From the NCBI RefSeq assembly GCF_001590605.1, contig NZ_CP014504.1:5332001-5396000 (forward strand): a stretch of DNA of 64,000 nucleotides, given 5' to 3'. Shown here piece by piece: positions 8,105-17,004 of this stretch (the first letter of the stretch is position 1; every line of letters starts with the position of its first letter). The position numbers and the translations under genes were made by a program. Source of the stretch: Pedobacter cryoconitis. Lineage in GTDB: Bacteria > Bacteroidota > Bacteroidia > Sphingobacteriales > Sphingobacteriaceae. Below the pieces are notes generated by a model that was given only the letters and a program-made list of their open reading frames with translations, did not search any database and was not told where the DNA came from.

Positions 8105-8870
8105 TCTGCTGGTCCTTTTGCTGTTAAGCACTGTACTGGCCTGCAAGACCAAAAAAACTATTGTTAAAACTCCGGATGTTGCTGTGGTGCCTGAAGTTAA
8201 CCGCAAGAAAGCAGAGAACCTGGTGCTGTTGAAAAGAAAAGATATTCCTTTCAATACGCTTTCCATGAAAGGAAAAGTAAGTTTGGATATGAATGGGAAT
8301 GTCAACAATGTAAACATTACCATCAGAATTCAGAAAGATCAGAAAATCTGGGCCAGTATAACTGCCATTGCAGGAATTGAAGTCGCAAGGGCTTTGATTA
8401 CACCGGATAGCGTTCTTTTACGGAACAATTTACAGTCGCTTGCCGTTAAAAAGCCTTTCAGCTATTTGAATAGTTTTACCAACAAACAGGTTACTTTCAA
8501 GATGCTGCAGTCTATTCTTACCGGAAACACGATTGCTGAGTTTACCAACGATCAGGCCGAACTGAATTCAAATGCGGGCGTGTTTACTGCTAGTGGGACG
8601 CAAGGGGAACTGGCCTTCAGGGTTTTGTTTAATACGCTGCTGAAAACCGGTGAGCTGAATATGAATGAGGTAAGGGCAGCGAAAGCACTAAAGGTTGTTT
8701 ATTCAGATTATCAGCAGGTAACAGACGCTTTGTTTCCTTCGGTGATTAAAATTAATTCTGTGTCAGGGACTAAGAAAACTAATCTGGCATTTGACTTTTC
8801 AAAAATAGAACGCAATGTTCAACTGGATTATCCGTTCACTCTTCCTAAAAGGTTTGAGATAATAAACTAA
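8079..8870 (+). CDS. DUF4292 lipoprotein
   Basis: A 263-aa lipoprotein. The lipobox LSTVLAC places the acylated Cys near residue 22. The remainder (LSMKGKVSLDMNGN..., repeated beta strands, KKPFSYLNSF, FPSVIKINS) fits DUF4292, a family of LolA/LolB-like fold proteins in Bacteroidota. By analogy it could handle lipids or lipoproteins at the outer membrane; this is inference. The start overlaps the TPR gene, and the EnvC-like gene begins 22 bp later. Confidence 0.8.
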   Translation: MRKSTLQNSLLVLLLLSTVLACKTKKTIVKTPDVAVVPEVNRKKAENLVLLKRKDIPFNTLSMKGKVSLDMNGNVNNVNITIRIQKDQKIWASITAIAGIEVARALITPDSVLLRNNLQSLAVKKPFSYLNSFTNKQVTFKMLQSILTGNTIAEFTNDQAELNSNAGVFTASGTQGELAFRVLFNTLLKTGELNMNEVRAAKALKVVYSDYQQVTDALFPSVIKINSVSGTKKTNLAFDFSKIERNVQLDYPFTLPKRFEIIN

Positions 8871-8892
8871 TTTTTTTTATACTTTTGATGCA

Positions 8893-10149
8893 ATGAAGCT
8901 ACACAAATTACTTTTATTTCTTCTGTTAATCGCGTTTGCGCCGGCGGCTTTTGCCCAAAGCAGCTCTCAGTTAAAGCGGAAGAAGGAAGCCATCCAGCGT
9001 GAGATTGAACTTTTACAGAAAAACCTGAATAAGGCAGCTCAGGGTAAGAAGCTTACTTTAAGTGAGATACGTGCATTAAGTACTAAGATTAGCTTGATGC
9101 AGAGTAAAATCACGGTCATCAATTCAGAAATAAAAAATCTGGACAATGAGATCCATGAGAATAAAAACACCGTACATTCATTGCAGGGTCAGCTGGCACA
9201 GCTTAAAAAAGAATATGCCGGAATGATCAGGTTTGCACAGCGCAATAAAAATTCATACGATAAGATGATGTTTATTTTTGCTGCACGTGACTTTAACCAG
9301 GCTTATAAAAGAATAAAATATTTACAGCAATTTGGGCAGTACCGTAAAAAACAAGCGGACTATATCCAGGGAACTGAGAAGAACCTGAACTATAAAATTG
9401 TAGTACTGGATAAAAGCTTAAAAGCAAAAAGCAGTTTATTGAAAGAGCAGGAAACTGAACAGGGTAAACTGGCTAAGAACAAAAATGAACAGGCTACGGT
9501 ATTGAACCAGTTCAGCAAGCAGGAAAAACAATTTGGCCGCGATATCGCCAAAAGAAAGAAACAACAGGCAGCGATTGACCGTGAGATCAGAAATGCGATT
9601 AACAGGGAGATTGCTTTGGCCAGAAAAAGAGCGGAAGAAGAAGCCAGGATTGCTGCAGCGAAAGCAAAAGCGGAAAGTAAACCTGCTCCGGCAGAGAAAC
9701 CAAAACCAAAAAGCGGTAACTATCTGACGGCAACGCCGGAGGCAGCCAGGTTATCAGCAGGATTTGAAACCAACAGAGGACGTTTACCTTGGCCAGTGGC
9801 TTCGGGATCGATCACTGAAGGTTTTGGAAGGCATACGGAAGGTCAGGCTGGTTATACCAATGATGGGGTAAATATCATGACCAGTGAAGGCGCAACAGTA
9901 CGTGCTGTATTTGGTGGAGAGGTGTTATTTGTAACGGTGATCCAGGGTATTTATGTCGTTGCGATACGCCATGGGGAGTATTTCACGATTTATCAGAATC
10001 TGAAATCGCCAAGTGTATCTAAAGGGGAAAAAGTAGAAACCCGCCAGAGTATCGGTACGGTTGCCACAACTTCTGATGGAGCAGTACTGCATTTTGAAAT
10101 TATGAGGGGACAGTCAAAACTGAACCCTGAGGCATGGATTGCGAAATAA
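8893..10149 (+). CDS. EnvC-like murein hydrolase activator with degenerate LytM domain
   Basis: A 418-aa periplasmic protein with a signal peptide ending AAFAQ, then about 220 residues of charged coiled coil (LKRKKEAIQREIELLQKNL and onward), a basic Ala/Glu/Pro linker, and a C-terminal M23/LytM domain (about residues 300-418). The domain lacks the zinc ligands expected of an active enzyme: the H-x-G-V-D signature reads NDGVN and the HxH position is YFTIY, although LHFEI is kept. This matches EnvC/NlpD-type activators, which stimulate amidases at the division septum instead of cutting peptidoglycan themselves. It probably shares a transcript with the two preceding genes. Confidence 0.85.
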   Translation: MKLHKLLLFLLLIAFAPAAFAQSSSQLKRKKEAIQREIELLQKNLNKAAQGKKLTLSEIRALSTKISLMQSKITVINSEIKNLDNEIHENKNTVHSLQGQLAQLKKEYAGMIRFAQRNKNSYDKMMFIFAARDFNQAYKRIKYLQQFGQYRKKQADYIQGTEKNLNYKIVVLDKSLKAKSSLLKEQETEQGKLAKNKNEQATVLNQFSKQEKQFGRDIAKRKKQQAAIDREIRNAINREIALARKRAEEEARIAAAKAKAESKPAPAEKPKPKSGNYLTATPEAARLSAGFETNRGRLPWPVASGSITEGFGRHTEGQAGYTNDGVNIMTSEGATVRAVFGGEVLFVTVIQGIYVVAIRHGEYFTIYQNLKSPSVSKGEKVETRQSIGTVATTSDGAVLHFEIMRGQSKLNPEAWIAK

Positions 10150-10252
10150 ATTAACTGGACATTTTCACCCGGATCCTTAGTGTATCAGTTTAATGACATT
10201 AGAAAGCCATTAGAACTGTAATAAAATGCAAAAGGTGCGCCTGAAAAATGTT

Positions 10253-10260
10253 TATATTTG
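10253..10260 (+). promoter_or_regulatory. Bacteroidota -7 box ahead of the tatA pair
   Basis: TATATTTG matches the TAnnTTTG consensus perfectly and lies 22 bp before the first tatA start. No clear TTG -33 box is seen 17-23 bp upstream, so confidence is limited. Confidence 0.45.
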
Positions 10261-10282
10261 TTAGTCTAATAATTTAATTGAT

Positions 10283-10768
10283 ATGTATACTGGAGTAGTA
10301 TTAGAATTTTTAAATATGGGTGGCAGCGAAATCATGCTGATCCTGGCCGTAGTCCTGTTGTTATTCGGAGGTAAAAAATTACCTGAACTGGCAAGAGGAT
10401 TAGGAAAAGGGATCAGGGATTTTAAAGATGCTTCTGAAGGAGTGAAACGCGAAATTCACCGCAATATCAATGCGATGGATATCGATGATGAGATTAAAGC
10501 AACAGATGCTGCTTACCCGGCAACTGGTACAGCTGCATATGATGCAAATAATGCAGTTCATGTTGATCCGTCAGCGCCAACAGAAACCGTTGCAGAAACA
10601 CCTGTAGTGGCAGCGGCAGAAACGCACGTAAAACCAGCGGCAGAACCACACGTTACGCCGGTGACAGCAGCAAACGTAACACCAGCTGCAGAAACACATG
10701 CAGCAGTACATGCCACAGCAACACCTGCTGAGGAAGTACCATCAGCAATAGAAAAAAACAAAATTTAA
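10283..10768 (+). CDS. tatA: TatA/TatB-type translocase subunit with long Ala/Pro/Thr tail
   Basis: A subunit of the twin-arginine translocase that exports folded proteins. The N-terminus has the short membrane helix (SEIMLILAVVLLLFGGKKLPELARGLGKG) followed by the amphipathic helix IRDFKDASEGVKREI. From about residue 85 onward the protein is low-complexity, with recurring ETHV/EPHV-x-P units rich in Ala, Pro, Thr and His. The tail makes it much longer (161 aa) than a plain TatA and hints at a TatB-like division of labour with the next gene. Translation could also start at ATG 10316. The second tatA begins 10 bp after the stop. Confidence 0.88.
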   Translation: MYTGVVLEFLNMGGSEIMLILAVVLLLFGGKKLPELARGLGKGIRDFKDASEGVKREIHRNINAMDIDDEIKATDAAYPATGTAAYDANNAVHVDPSAPTETVAETPVVAAAETHVKPAAEPHVTPVTAANVTPAAETHAAVHATATPAEEVPSAIEKNKI

Positions 10769-10778
10769 CTCAATAATC

Positions 10779-10976
10779 ATGTTAAACACAACAATATTAG
10801 CAGCACTGGGTACACCAGAGATCATTATTATTTTGGTAGTTGTTTTGCTGCTTTTTGGCGGTAAGAAAATTCCTGAACTGATGCGTGGGCTTGGTAAAGG
10901 CGTTAAAGAATTCAAAGACGGTAAAGAAGGAGCAGACGAGCATGTTGATCCTAACAGTACCCATAAACCACAATAG
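10779..10976 (+). CDS. tatA: TatA twin-arginine translocase subunit (short form)
   Basis: A 65-aa Tat pore-forming subunit: membrane helix TPEIIIILVVVLLLFGG, the conserved FGGKKIPELMRGLGKG hinge, and the amphipathic helix VKEFKDGKEG, ending in a short polar tail. It differs from its upstream neighbour mainly by lacking the long tail. TatC is not here but at 41164-42054 on the other strand. The gatA gene starts 39 bp downstream. Confidence 0.94.
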   Translation: MLNTTILAALGTPEIIIILVVVLLLFGGKKIPELMRGLGKGVKEFKDGKEGADEHVDPNSTHKPQ

Positions 10977-11015
10977 GTTTAATTGAATTTTTAATCCTTA
11001 TAGACTTTAGTATAA

Positions 11016-12446
11016 TTGAAGAAGTATAACTCTCTATCAGAGATACAAGCACTTATTGCGCAAAAAAAGCTTGATCTCCCTGATTTACTCGACTATTATT
11101 TTTCGCAGATAGCAACACAACAGCACCTCAATGTATTCAATGAGGTGTTTGTCGATTCTGCGAAAAAGCAAGCAGTCAGCGTTCAGCAAAAAATAGACAA
11201 TGGTACTGCTGGTAAGCTGGCAGGAATGGTGATTGGCATAAAGGATAATATCCTGTATAAAGACCATATCACGACTGCTTCTTCAAAAATGCTTGAAGGA
11301 TTTATTTCTCCTTATTCTTCTACGGTCGTTACACGATTGATCCGGGAAGATGCAATTATCATCGGCAGAACAAACTGTGATGAATTTGCTATGGGAGGTT
11401 CTAATGAAACATCTTATTACGGCACAGTACGGAATGCCGCAGATACGGAAAGAGTAGCCGGTGGCTCTTCAGGAGGTTCTGCCGTAGCTGTACAAGCCGA
11501 TATGTGCCTTTCTGCGCTGGGTACGGATACTGGTGGTTCAGTTCGTCAGCCTGCTGCATTTTGTGGCTGCTATGGATTAAAACCAACCTATGGACGTATT
11601 TCCAGGTATGGGGTAATTGCTTATGCCTCTTCTTTTGATCAGGTAGGGCCTATTACTTCCTCTGTCAGCGATGCCGCCTTACTTTTAGAAGTATTGGCCG
11701 GTGCTGATGAAAATGACAGCACTGTATCCCGCTTACCCGTTCCGGATTATCTGGCCGCACTTGAGACTACTTCTCCAAAGAAGATCGCTGTGCTGAAAGA
11801 AACGCTGGAAAGTGAAGCACTTGATCCGGATATTAAAGCTGCCATCCTGCAAGCGATTGCTCAGTTTAAAGCAGAGGGCCATACCATCGAGTATGTATCT
11901 TTTGACTTACTGGATTACCTCGTTCCTGCTTATTATGTCCTGACAGCTGCAGAAGCTTCTTCTAACCTGTCCAGATATGATGGGGTTCATTATGGTCACC
12001 GTAATTTACAGGCAGAAAATCTGAATAGCTTATACAAGAAATCCAGAGCTGAAGGTTTTGGGGAAGAAGTGAAGCGGAGGATTTTGCTGGGTACCTTTGT
12101 ACTGAGTGCAGGATATTACGATGCTTACTATCAGAAAGCACAACAGGTAAGACGTTTGATCAGAGATAAAATCGAAGCCTTGCTGGTTGATTTTGATGTG
12201 ATCCTGACACCTGTTGCACCTACACCGCCATTTAAAATAGGCGAAAATATACAAGATCCGCTAGTGATGTATATGGCTGATATTTTTACAGTACTGGCTT
12301 CGTTGACAGGGGTTCCGGCAATAGCTATCCCTCTGGGCAATAATAAGCTAGGTTTACCGTTAAGTCTTCAGTTAATGGGTAAACACTTTGAAGAAGGGGC
12401 GTTACTTTCCCTGTCCAAAAGTTTTACTTACTTAAGCTCCACCTAA
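11016..12446 (+). CDS. gatA: Asp-tRNA(Asn)/Glu-tRNA(Gln) amidotransferase subunit A
   Basis: This is the glutaminase subunit of GatCAB, which releases ammonia from glutamine to convert misacylated Glu-tRNA(Gln) or Asp-tRNA(Asn). The amidase-signature triad is visible: Lys76 (GIKDNI), the cis-Ser at about 151-152 (GGSSGGS) and the nucleophile Ser175 (DTGGSVRQPA). At 476 aa it is full length. Translation starts at TTG 11016 (KKYNSLSEIQ), because no ATG or GTG lies in frame before the conserved region. gatB and gatC are not in the window. Confidence 0.95.
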   Translation: MKKYNSLSEIQALIAQKKLDLPDLLDYYFSQIATQQHLNVFNEVFVDSAKKQAVSVQQKIDNGTAGKLAGMVIGIKDNILYKDHITTASSKMLEGFISPYSSTVVTRLIREDAIIIGRTNCDEFAMGGSNETSYYGTVRNAADTERVAGGSSGGSAVAVQADMCLSALGTDTGGSVRQPAAFCGCYGLKPTYGRISRYGVIAYASSFDQVGPITSSVSDAALLLEVLAGADENDSTVSRLPVPDYLAALETTSPKKIAVLKETLESEALDPDIKAAILQAIAQFKAEGHTIEYVSFDLLDYLVPAYYVLTAAEASSNLSRYDGVHYGHRNLQAENLNSLYKKSRAEGFGEEVKRRILLGTFVLSAGYYDAYYQKAQQVRRLIRDKIEALLVDFDVILTPVAPTPPFKIGENIQDPLVMYMADIFTVLASLTGVPAIAIPLGNNKLGLPLSLQLMGKHFEEGALLSLSKSFTYLSST

Positions 12447-12490
12447 ATCATAAACCAAAGATTATAATTGCATAATTGCAAGGACCGCCT

Positions 12491-13819
12491 ATGAAAAGAA
12501 ATGTACTTATCCTCTCATTTTGTGTATTTATCCTTGCAGCTTTCAACAGCAGCGCACAACAAAAAATCAACAAGCTGGATTCAATTTCTCCAATCAGCTT
12601 TCTTTCTACTACTTATACTGGTGATACTACTGCAGTACCCGAAGTTTTAGAAAACCCGCTGTTTTACAATTATAATTTCACCTATAAAAAACGGCTGGAT
12701 TCTATTCAAAAGCAGATCCCACTGCCATATAATGAATCAGTACAACGTTATATCGACATCTACAGCTCCAGAAAAGACATGATGGGCAAGATGCTGGGCC
12801 TTTCTGAATATTACTTCCCGATTTTTGAAAATGCACTGAAAGCTTATGATGTTCCTATGGAACTTAAGTTTTTGCCAATTATTGAATCTTCGATGAATTC
12901 TCATGCGATCTCCAGGGTTGGCGCAACCGGTTTATGGCAGTTTATGTTCTCTACAGCTAAAGATTACGGACTGGGCATGGATAATTTTGTAGATGAGCGT
13001 AAGGATCCCATTCAGGCGAGTTATGCTGCGGCAGCTTACTTTAAGGATGCCTACAAGAACTTAGGAGACTGGTTGCTGGCTATCGCTGCCTATAATTGTG
13101 GAACAGGCAATGTAAACAGGGCCATTGCAAAAGCACACTCAAGAGATTTCTGGGCAATCAGACCCTTTTTGCCACAAGAAACACGCAATTATGTACCCGC
13201 TTTTATTGCAGCGATTTACGTGATGAACTGCCCGGATAAACATCAGATTAAAGCGCAGAAATCATTATTTGCCATTAAAACTGATACGATCCAGGTGAAC
13301 CGTTTTGTTTCGCTGACAGAGCTGGCAGAAGCATTGGCGATGGAAGAAGGTGATCTGTGTACCTTGAATCCTTCGTATAAGAAGAAAATCGTTAACGGGT
13401 CGGAAGATGAGCCTAAAAGAATTATTATACCCAAAGTAAGCCTGGCGAACTTTGCGGAAATTTATGAAGTACTTAACAATCATACAGTAGAAACCAGTAC
13501 GCGTGTTATTATGGCCTCAAATGATGACAGGAGGCTGCATAAAAAACGCAAAGAAGTTAGTCAGCGCAGTGCTCAGGTCAGATATCATAAAGTTGGTGCC
13601 GGCCAGAACTTAATTGCAATTGCTAATCAGTACAATGTAGAAGTCCAGGATTTACGCGTATGGAATAATTTGAAGGGAAGTACTATCGTTCCCGGACAAC
13701 GGTTAATCGTCTCTCAAAAATCAGGTCGCGCCCGTGAAACTGAAGCCAAATCCGGCGAAAAATACATTTCTTATAAAGCGAAGGGGAAATCCGGATCAAG
13801 GATAACAGACAGGCTGTAA
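12491..13819 (+). CDS. mltD: Membrane-bound lytic murein transglycosylase D-like protein
   Basis: A periplasmic enzyme that cleaves peptidoglycan glycan strands with formation of 1,6-anhydroMurNAc. The signal peptide ends NSSAQQ. The SLT domain spans roughly residues 110-250, with the catalytic Glu132 in PIIESSMN, followed by GATGLWQFM and AIAAYNCGTGNVNRA. The middle segment holds a weakly conserved LysM-like unit, and the C-terminus a clear LysM (HKVGAGQNLIAIANQYNV...LRVWNNL...PGQRLIV). The ATG at 12491 is preferred over an in-frame TTG at 12476 because it starts directly at the signal peptide. Confidence 0.9.
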   Translation: MKRNVLILSFCVFILAAFNSSAQQKINKLDSISPISFLSTTYTGDTTAVPEVLENPLFYNYNFTYKKRLDSIQKQIPLPYNESVQRYIDIYSSRKDMMGKMLGLSEYYFPIFENALKAYDVPMELKFLPIIESSMNSHAISRVGATGLWQFMFSTAKDYGLGMDNFVDERKDPIQASYAAAAYFKDAYKNLGDWLLAIAAYNCGTGNVNRAIAKAHSRDFWAIRPFLPQETRNYVPAFIAAIYVMNCPDKHQIKAQKSLFAIKTDTIQVNRFVSLTELAEALAMEEGDLCTLNPSYKKKIVNGSEDEPKRIIIPKVSLANFAEIYEVLNNHTVETSTRVIMASNDDRRLHKKRKEVSQRSAQVRYHKVGAGQNLIAIANQYNVEVQDLRVWNNLKGSTIVPGQRLIVSQKSGRARETEAKSGEKYISYKAKGKSGSRITDRL

Positions 13820-13927
13820 AAACGGCCTTGTTCTTTTTGTTCATTCCTGCTTGAAATATCTTTTTACTAAAAGATTTCTCCATATTCGTTTTGTGCATTT
13901 TTTCTAAAAGTCACTGTTAACCCTATT

Positions 13928-13935
13928 TAATTTTG
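13928..13935 (+). promoter_or_regulatory. Possible -7 box upstream of the malic enzyme gene
   Basis: TAATTTTG fits TAnnTTTG exactly, 132 bp before the start codon at 14067. No -33 TTG is present at the right distance. The rest of the 247-bp spacer (13820-14066) is AT-rich and shows no gene. Confidence 0.3.
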
Positions 13936-14066
13936 CTATTTAAGTGGTTTAAATGGCCTGTAGGCTAGTTTTAAATCTGCGTTAAATTTTATATAGACCG
14001 ATGTGTTTTTATTTTAGTGCGTATTAAAAGAATTGTAACTTTAAATCTTTTATCCAAATCAAACGT

Positions 14067-16376
14067 ATGAGCAAAATTAACAGGAAACAAGATGCATTAG
14101 ATTACCATTCCCAAGGCAGGCCGGGCAAAATAGAAGTCATTCCAACCAAACCGACCAATTCACAAAGAGACTTAGCATTGGCTTATTCCCCAGGGGTAGC
14201 CGAACCTTGCTTAAGAATTGCTGAAAATACTGAAGATGTCTACAAATACACTGCTAAAGGTAACCTGGTCGCAGTAATTAGTAATGGGACAGCCGTTCTG
14301 GGACTTGGTAATATTGGTCCGGAAGCCTCTAAACCAGTGATGGAAGGTAAAGGCTTGCTGTTTAAAATATTTGCAGATATTGATGTTTTTGATCTGGAAC
14401 TCGACACAACCAATGTGGACGATTTTGTGAAGATTGTGAAGGCGCTGGAGCCGACTTTCGGGGGTGTTAACCTGGAAGATATTAAAGCACCAGAATGTTT
14501 TGAAATTGAGCGCCGCCTCAAAGAGGTCATGAATATTCCGGTGATGCACGACGATCAGCATGGAACAGCAATTATTTCTGCTGCTGCATTATTGAATGCC
14601 TGCGAACTGCAAAAGAAAAAAATAGAAAAGATTAAGATTGTCGTTAACGGTGCGGGTGCAGCTGCTATATCCTGCAGCCGGCTGTATATTTCGTTAGGGG
14701 CTAAAAAAGAAAACCTGGTGATGTGTGACCGGTCGGGCGTAATCCGCAATACACGCGAAAACCTTGATCCGACAAAAGCTGAATTTGCAACTGCAAGAAA
14801 CCTGTCTACATTGGCAGAAGCATTGAAAGATGCAGATGTATTCATTGGTTTATCGTCTGCTGACTGTGTAACCGTAGAAATGTTAAAGTCAATGGCACGC
14901 AATCCGATTGTTTTCGCCATGGCTAACCCTAATCCGGAAATCGCTTACGAACTGGCTATCGGCTCCCGCAAGGACTTAATTATGGCTACCGGCCGTTCCG
15001 ATTATCCTAACCAGGTGAACAATGTATTGGGTTTCCCTTATATATTCAGAGGTGCATTAGACGTCAGGGCTACAGGGATCAATGAGCCAATGAAAATTGC
15101 AGCAGTACGTGCAATTGCTGAACTGGCTAAAAAATCTGTTCCTGAGGCCGTTAATATGGCTTACAACGAAAGAAATATCAAATTTGGTAAAGATTATATC
15201 ATTCCAAAACCAATGGACTCCCGTTTAATTACCAATGTTTCAATGGCAGTCGCAAAAGCAGCGATTGATTCTGGTATTGCCCGTAAAATCATTACAGACT
15301 GGGATGCCTATGCAGAGGAATTAAAACAAAGAATTGGCGGAGATGATGCGATTATGCGTGCCATTACCAATAAGGCTAAATCTGATCCTAAACGTGTTGT
15401 TTTTGCAGAAGCTGATAATTATAAAATCTTAAAGGCTGCGCAAATTGTGAAAGATGAAAACATCGCTATTCCGATTTTACTAGGCAATAAAGAGGTGATT
15501 CAGCAGATCATTGCAGAAACCGCATTGGATTTGGAAGGTGTATTGATTATCGATCCTCTTCAGGATCCTGAGCGCATGGCCAAATATTCAGAATCACTTT
15601 ATCAGAAAAGACAGCGTAAAGGGGTTACGCTTTTTGAAGCCACTAAATTAATGCGGAACAGGAACTACTTTGGTTCTTCGATGGTAGAATTCGGAGAAGC
15701 AGATGCGATGATTTCCGGACTGACAAGAAATTACGCTTCAACCATTAAACCGGCGTTACAGATTATAGGAACGGCAGAAGGGGTAAACAGAGTTGCAGGG
15801 ATGTACATGATGATGACCAAAAAAGGGCCTGTTTTCTTTGGCGACACCACAGTCAACGTTGATCCGACGGTACAAGAACTGGTCGATCTGACCTTATTAT
15901 TAGAGCGTGCGGTAGCTAAATTTAATATACAGCCAAGAATTGCTTTACTTTCTTATTCTAACTTTGGTTCTAATGACGGTGAAGTTCCTCAAAAAGTTAG
16001 ACAGGCGGTAAAAATATTACATGATAAGCATCCTGAGATTTTAGTAGATGGAGAAATGCAGGCTAATTTTGCAATTAGCAATTCTTTGTTAAAAGATAAC
16101 TTTCCTTTTAGTAGATTAGCGGAAAGCCCGGCAAATACGCTCATCTTCCCAAACTTGGAGTCGGGAAATATTGCTTATAAATTGTTGCAGGAATTAGGTG
16201 AAACAGAGGCTGTAGGCCCAATATTATTAGGATTAAAAAAGCCTGTACATATTGTACAGTTAGGAAGTTCTGTACGCGAAATTGTGAATATGGTCACGAT
16301 CGCAGTATTGGATGTACAGGGAAAACAAGCAGGCGAAAAGCCTAAAAGAACAGGGTTACTAAAGAAAACGAAATAA
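14067..16376 (+). CDS. maeB: NADP-dependent malic enzyme (malic-phosphotransacetylase type)
   Basis: It converts malate to pyruvate and CO2 with reduction of NAD(P), providing NADPH and pyruvate. The N-terminal half (to about residue 420) is the malic domain: YSPGVAEPC, the catalytic region, the HDDQHGTAI signature, and a Rossmann segment VVNGAGAAAISC. The C-terminal half (about 430-760) is a phosphotransacetylase-like domain (RVVFAEADNYKILKAAQ, VGPILLGLKKPVHIVQLGSS), as in E. coli MaeB, where it is regulatory and not catalytic. At 769 aa the length is normal. ruvA follows 13 bp downstream. Confidence 0.94.
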   Translation: MSKINRKQDALDYHSQGRPGKIEVIPTKPTNSQRDLALAYSPGVAEPCLRIAENTEDVYKYTAKGNLVAVISNGTAVLGLGNIGPEASKPVMEGKGLLFKIFADIDVFDLELDTTNVDDFVKIVKALEPTFGGVNLEDIKAPECFEIERRLKEVMNIPVMHDDQHGTAIISAAALLNACELQKKKIEKIKIVVNGAGAAAISCSRLYISLGAKKENLVMCDRSGVIRNTRENLDPTKAEFATARNLSTLAEALKDADVFIGLSSADCVTVEMLKSMARNPIVFAMANPNPEIAYELAIGSRKDLIMATGRSDYPNQVNNVLGFPYIFRGALDVRATGINEPMKIAAVRAIAELAKKSVPEAVNMAYNERNIKFGKDYIIPKPMDSRLITNVSMAVAKAAIDSGIARKIITDWDAYAEELKQRIGGDDAIMRAITNKAKSDPKRVVFAEADNYKILKAAQIVKDENIAIPILLGNKEVIQQIIAETALDLEGVLIIDPLQDPERMAKYSESLYQKRQRKGVTLFEATKLMRNRNYFGSSMVEFGEADAMISGLTRNYASTIKPALQIIGTAEGVNRVAGMYMMMTKKGPVFFGDTTVNVDPTVQELVDLTLLLERAVAKFNIQPRIALLSYSNFGSNDGEVPQKVRQAVKILHDKHPEILVDGEMQANFAISNSLLKDNFPFSRLAESPANTLIFPNLESGNIAYKLLQELGETEAVGPILLGLKKPVHIVQLGSSVREIVNMVTIAVLDVQGKQAGEKPKRTGLLKKTK

Positions 16377-16389
16377 AGTATAAAATATT

Positions 16390-16974
16390 ATGTTTGATTA
16401 TATTGATGGCAGGTTAACGTTTAAATGTCCTGCTTATATTGTGGTAGAGGCGGGTGGTATTGGATATCACATCAATATATCATTGAATACCTATAGCAGT
16501 TTAGGGACTGCCGAGCGCTGTAAAATCTATTTATGGCTGCATGTTAAAGAAGATGCACATACTTTATACGGATTTATAGATGAAGGAGAACGCCGGTTAT
16601 TTTTACACCTGATTTCAGTATCTGGTATCGGGCCGAATACCGGGCGTATGATGCTCTCTTCTATTACGCCGGCCGAAATTCAAACTGCTATAGTCAACGC
16701 TGATTTACCTTTGATACAACGTATCAAAGGTATTGGTGCGAAAGGTGCACAGCGGATAGTTTTAGAGCTGCAGGATAAATTGAAAAAAGAAGGTACCGGG
16801 TCGTTAATTGCCGCTCCTTTAAATCATACGGTCAGAGAAGAGGCATTATCAGCATTAACGATGCTTGGATTTGCAAAAGCGCCTGCGGAGAAAGCGATAG
16901 ATAATGCAATCAAGAATGGCGGACTGGATTTAACTGTTGAACAGATGATTAAAATAGCTTTAAAGAACTTATAA
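16390..16974 (+). CDS. ruvA: Holliday junction branch-migration protein RuvA
   Basis: RuvA binds Holliday junctions as a tetramer and loads the RuvB motor during recombinational repair. The 194-aa protein shows domain I (OB fold, FDYIDGRLTFKCPAYIVVEAGGIGY), domain II with two helix-hairpin-helix motifs (VSGIGPNTGRMML and IKGIGAKGAQRIVLEL), and the C-terminal domain III (EEALSALTMLGF...) that contacts RuvB. ruvB and ruvC are not in the window. It lies between maeB and sprA, with 30 bp to sprA. Confidence 0.95.
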   Translation: MFDYIDGRLTFKCPAYIVVEAGGIGYHINISLNTYSSLGTAERCKIYLWLHVKEDAHTLYGFIDEGERRLFLHLISVSGIGPNTGRMMLSSITPAEIQTAIVNADLPLIQRIKGIGAKGAQRIVLELQDKLKKEGTGSLIAAPLNHTVREEALSALTMLGFAKAPAEKAIDNAIKNGGLDLTVEQMIKIALKNL

Positions 16975-17004
16975 TAAAGAATACCTACAATAAACTTCCA
17001 GCCT

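Noticed and set aside
13683..13898. Minus-strand gene after the mltD-like gene
   Set aside because: Most of it is antisense to the LysM end of the mltD-like gene, and no motif or promoter supports it.
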